Below, one piece after another: positions 63,212-64,000 of a stretch of 64,000 nt of DNA. The position numbers were made by a program, and so were the translations under genes. The number at the start of each line of letters is the position of its first letter. Position 1 is the first letter of the stretch. The stretch spans positions 1 to 64,000 of the forward strand of contig NZ_BCTJ01000007.1 in NCBI RefSeq assembly GCF_001571225.1, in the 5' to 3' direction. The DNA is from Hydrogenophaga palleronii NBRC 102513 (GTDB lineage: Bacteria; Pseudomonadota; Gammaproteobacteria; Burkholderiales; Burkholderiaceae_C). Under the pieces are notes generated by a model. The model searched no databases and was not told where the DNA came from. It saw only the letters and a list, made by a program, of their open reading frames with translations.

Positions 63212-64000
63212 GCCGCACCCCGCATCGGTGGCACCTCGTCCAGCCGCAGCTCGGCGGCGCGGGCGTGCGCCTGCAGGCCTTCGCCATACGCCATTTCAGC
63301 GGCGATGGCACCCAGGCTTTGCGCGCCGGCCTGGCTGACCTCGATCAGGCTGCTGCGCTTCTGGAAGTCGTACACACCCAGCGGCGAAGAGAAACGCGCG
63401 GTGCCGCTGGTGGGCAGCACGTGGTTGGGGCCGGCGCAGTAGTCGCCCAGGCTTTCGCTGGTGTAGGCACCGAGGAAGATCGCGCCGGCGTGTTTGAGCA
63501 GCGGCTCCCAGCGGTGCGGTTCGCTGCTGGAGACTTCCAGGTGTTCGGGCGCGATGCGGTTGCTGATGGCGCAGGCCTCTTCCATGCTGCGGGTGTGGAT
63601 CAGCGCGCCGCGGTCGTTCAGGCTCTTGGCGATGATGGCCGCGCGCGGCATGGTGGGCAGCAGGCGATCAATCTCGCGCTGCACCGCGGCGATGTAGTCC
63701 GCATCGGGACACAGCAGGATGCTCTGCGCCAGCTCGTCGTGTTCGGCCTGGCTGAACAGGTCCATCGCCACCCACTCGGCGGGCGTGCTGCCGTCGGCCA
63801 GCACCAGGATCTCGCTCGGGCCGGCGATCATGTCGATGCCCACGGTGCCGAAGACGCGCTTCTTGGCGCTGGCGACATAGGCATTGCCGGGGCCGGTGAT
63901 CTTGTCCACCTTGGGCACGGTGGCCGTGCCGTAGGCCAGCGCGGCCACGGCCTGTGCGCCGCCGATGGTGAAGGCGCGTGTGACACCGGCCACGTAGGCG
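63208..64000 (-). CDS. hisD: Histidinol dehydrogenase (5' part outside window)
   Basis: C-terminal 263 residues of HisD; the frame stays open to the window end. [11 protein letters not shown], the zinc/active-site segment [22 protein letters not shown] with catalytic Glu-His, and [19 protein letters not shown] are present. It makes the last two oxidation steps to histidine. The start and any hisG lie beyond 64000. The stop overlaps hisC. Confidence 0.96.
   Translation of the reverse strand, partial: AYVAGVTRAFTIGGAQAVAALAYGTATVPKVDKITGPGNAYVASAKKRVFGTVGIDMIAGPSEILVLADGSTPAEWVAMDLFSQAEHDELAQSILLCPDADYIAAVQREIDRLLPTMPRAAIIAKSLNDRGALIHTRSMEEACAISNRIAPEHLEVSSSEPHRWEPLLKHAGAIFLGAYTSESLGDYCAGPNHVLPTSGTARFSSPLGVYDFQKRSSLIEVSQAGAQSLGAIAAEMAYGEGLQAHARAAELRLDEVPPMRGAA

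Overview
The window is a gene-dense, very GC-rich stretch of chromosome from a betaproteobacterium of the order Burkholderiales. It most likely belongs to the Comamonadaceae and is perhaps Hydrogenophaga-like. That placement rests on recalled gene neighbourhoods (petABC-sspA-sspB, pilBCD-coaE-zapD-yacG, rplU-rpmA-obgE-proB, FmdB-DUF502-aspS, tatABC next to his genes) and on protein sequence character; it was not tested by a search. I find 73 protein genes (the last one cut by the window end) and two tRNA genes. No intergenic gap exceeds 300 bases. I see no insertion sequence, prophage, CRISPR array, toxin-antitoxin pair or rRNA gene.

Layout. 16-15195 is almost wholly minus strand. Reading in the direction of transcription it runs: a large FAD/Fe-S dehydrogenase, a DUF971 gene, ubiE, a Tim44-like gene, ubiJ and ubiB (quinone synthesis), an FmdB-type zinc ribbon gene, a DUF502 gene and aspS with a terminator, then yqjD-yqjE-yqjK, nudB, an EEP-family gene and clsB. 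15375-20390 is the plus-strand glycerol-3-phosphate uptake operon ugpBAECQ. 20725-25616 holds hemA-prfA-prmC, grxD with a strong terminator, and a Lon-like AAA+ ATPase. 25627-27998 is proS with an overlapping lytic transglycosylase gene. 28178-32374 has rppH and a CNP1-like gene facing proB-obgE-rpmA-rplU. 32596-39345 has ispB, tRNA-Pro, pilBCD, coaE, zapD and yacG.

39382-45927 (minus) has an M23 peptidase gene, secA, argJ, a DUF815 ATPase gene and a NUDIX gene. 45982-47740 has dciA, an acetyltransferase-like gene, tRNA-Thr and sspB. 47781-51345 is sspA and the cytochrome bc1 operon petABC. 51594-56884 has mscL, pdxA, a Nif3-like gene, an HtrA-type protease gene and tatABC. 57009-64000 has hinT, a DUF4870 gene and a histidine operon (hisD-C-B-H-A-F, then hisI-hisE) that is interrupted by one plus-strand lapA-like gene.

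Functional links. Much of the content serves the cell envelope and respiration: ubiquinone head-group and tail synthesis, the bc1 complex, and the Tat system that would export the Rieske protein, with Sec translocase, type IV pilus assembly, cardiolipin synthesis and G3P salvage alongside. Many neighbours overlap by ATGA or GTGA (at least twelve junctions), so translational coupling is the rule.

Nothing here looks like an obviously new multi-gene system. The points most worth a second look are a Tim44-like gene inside the ubiquinone operon, a protease-less Lon-like ATPase, a Tat-type signal on a lytic transglycosylase, a terminator-like hairpin directly before sspA, a structured secA leader, and candidate leaderless starts at hemA and hisI.
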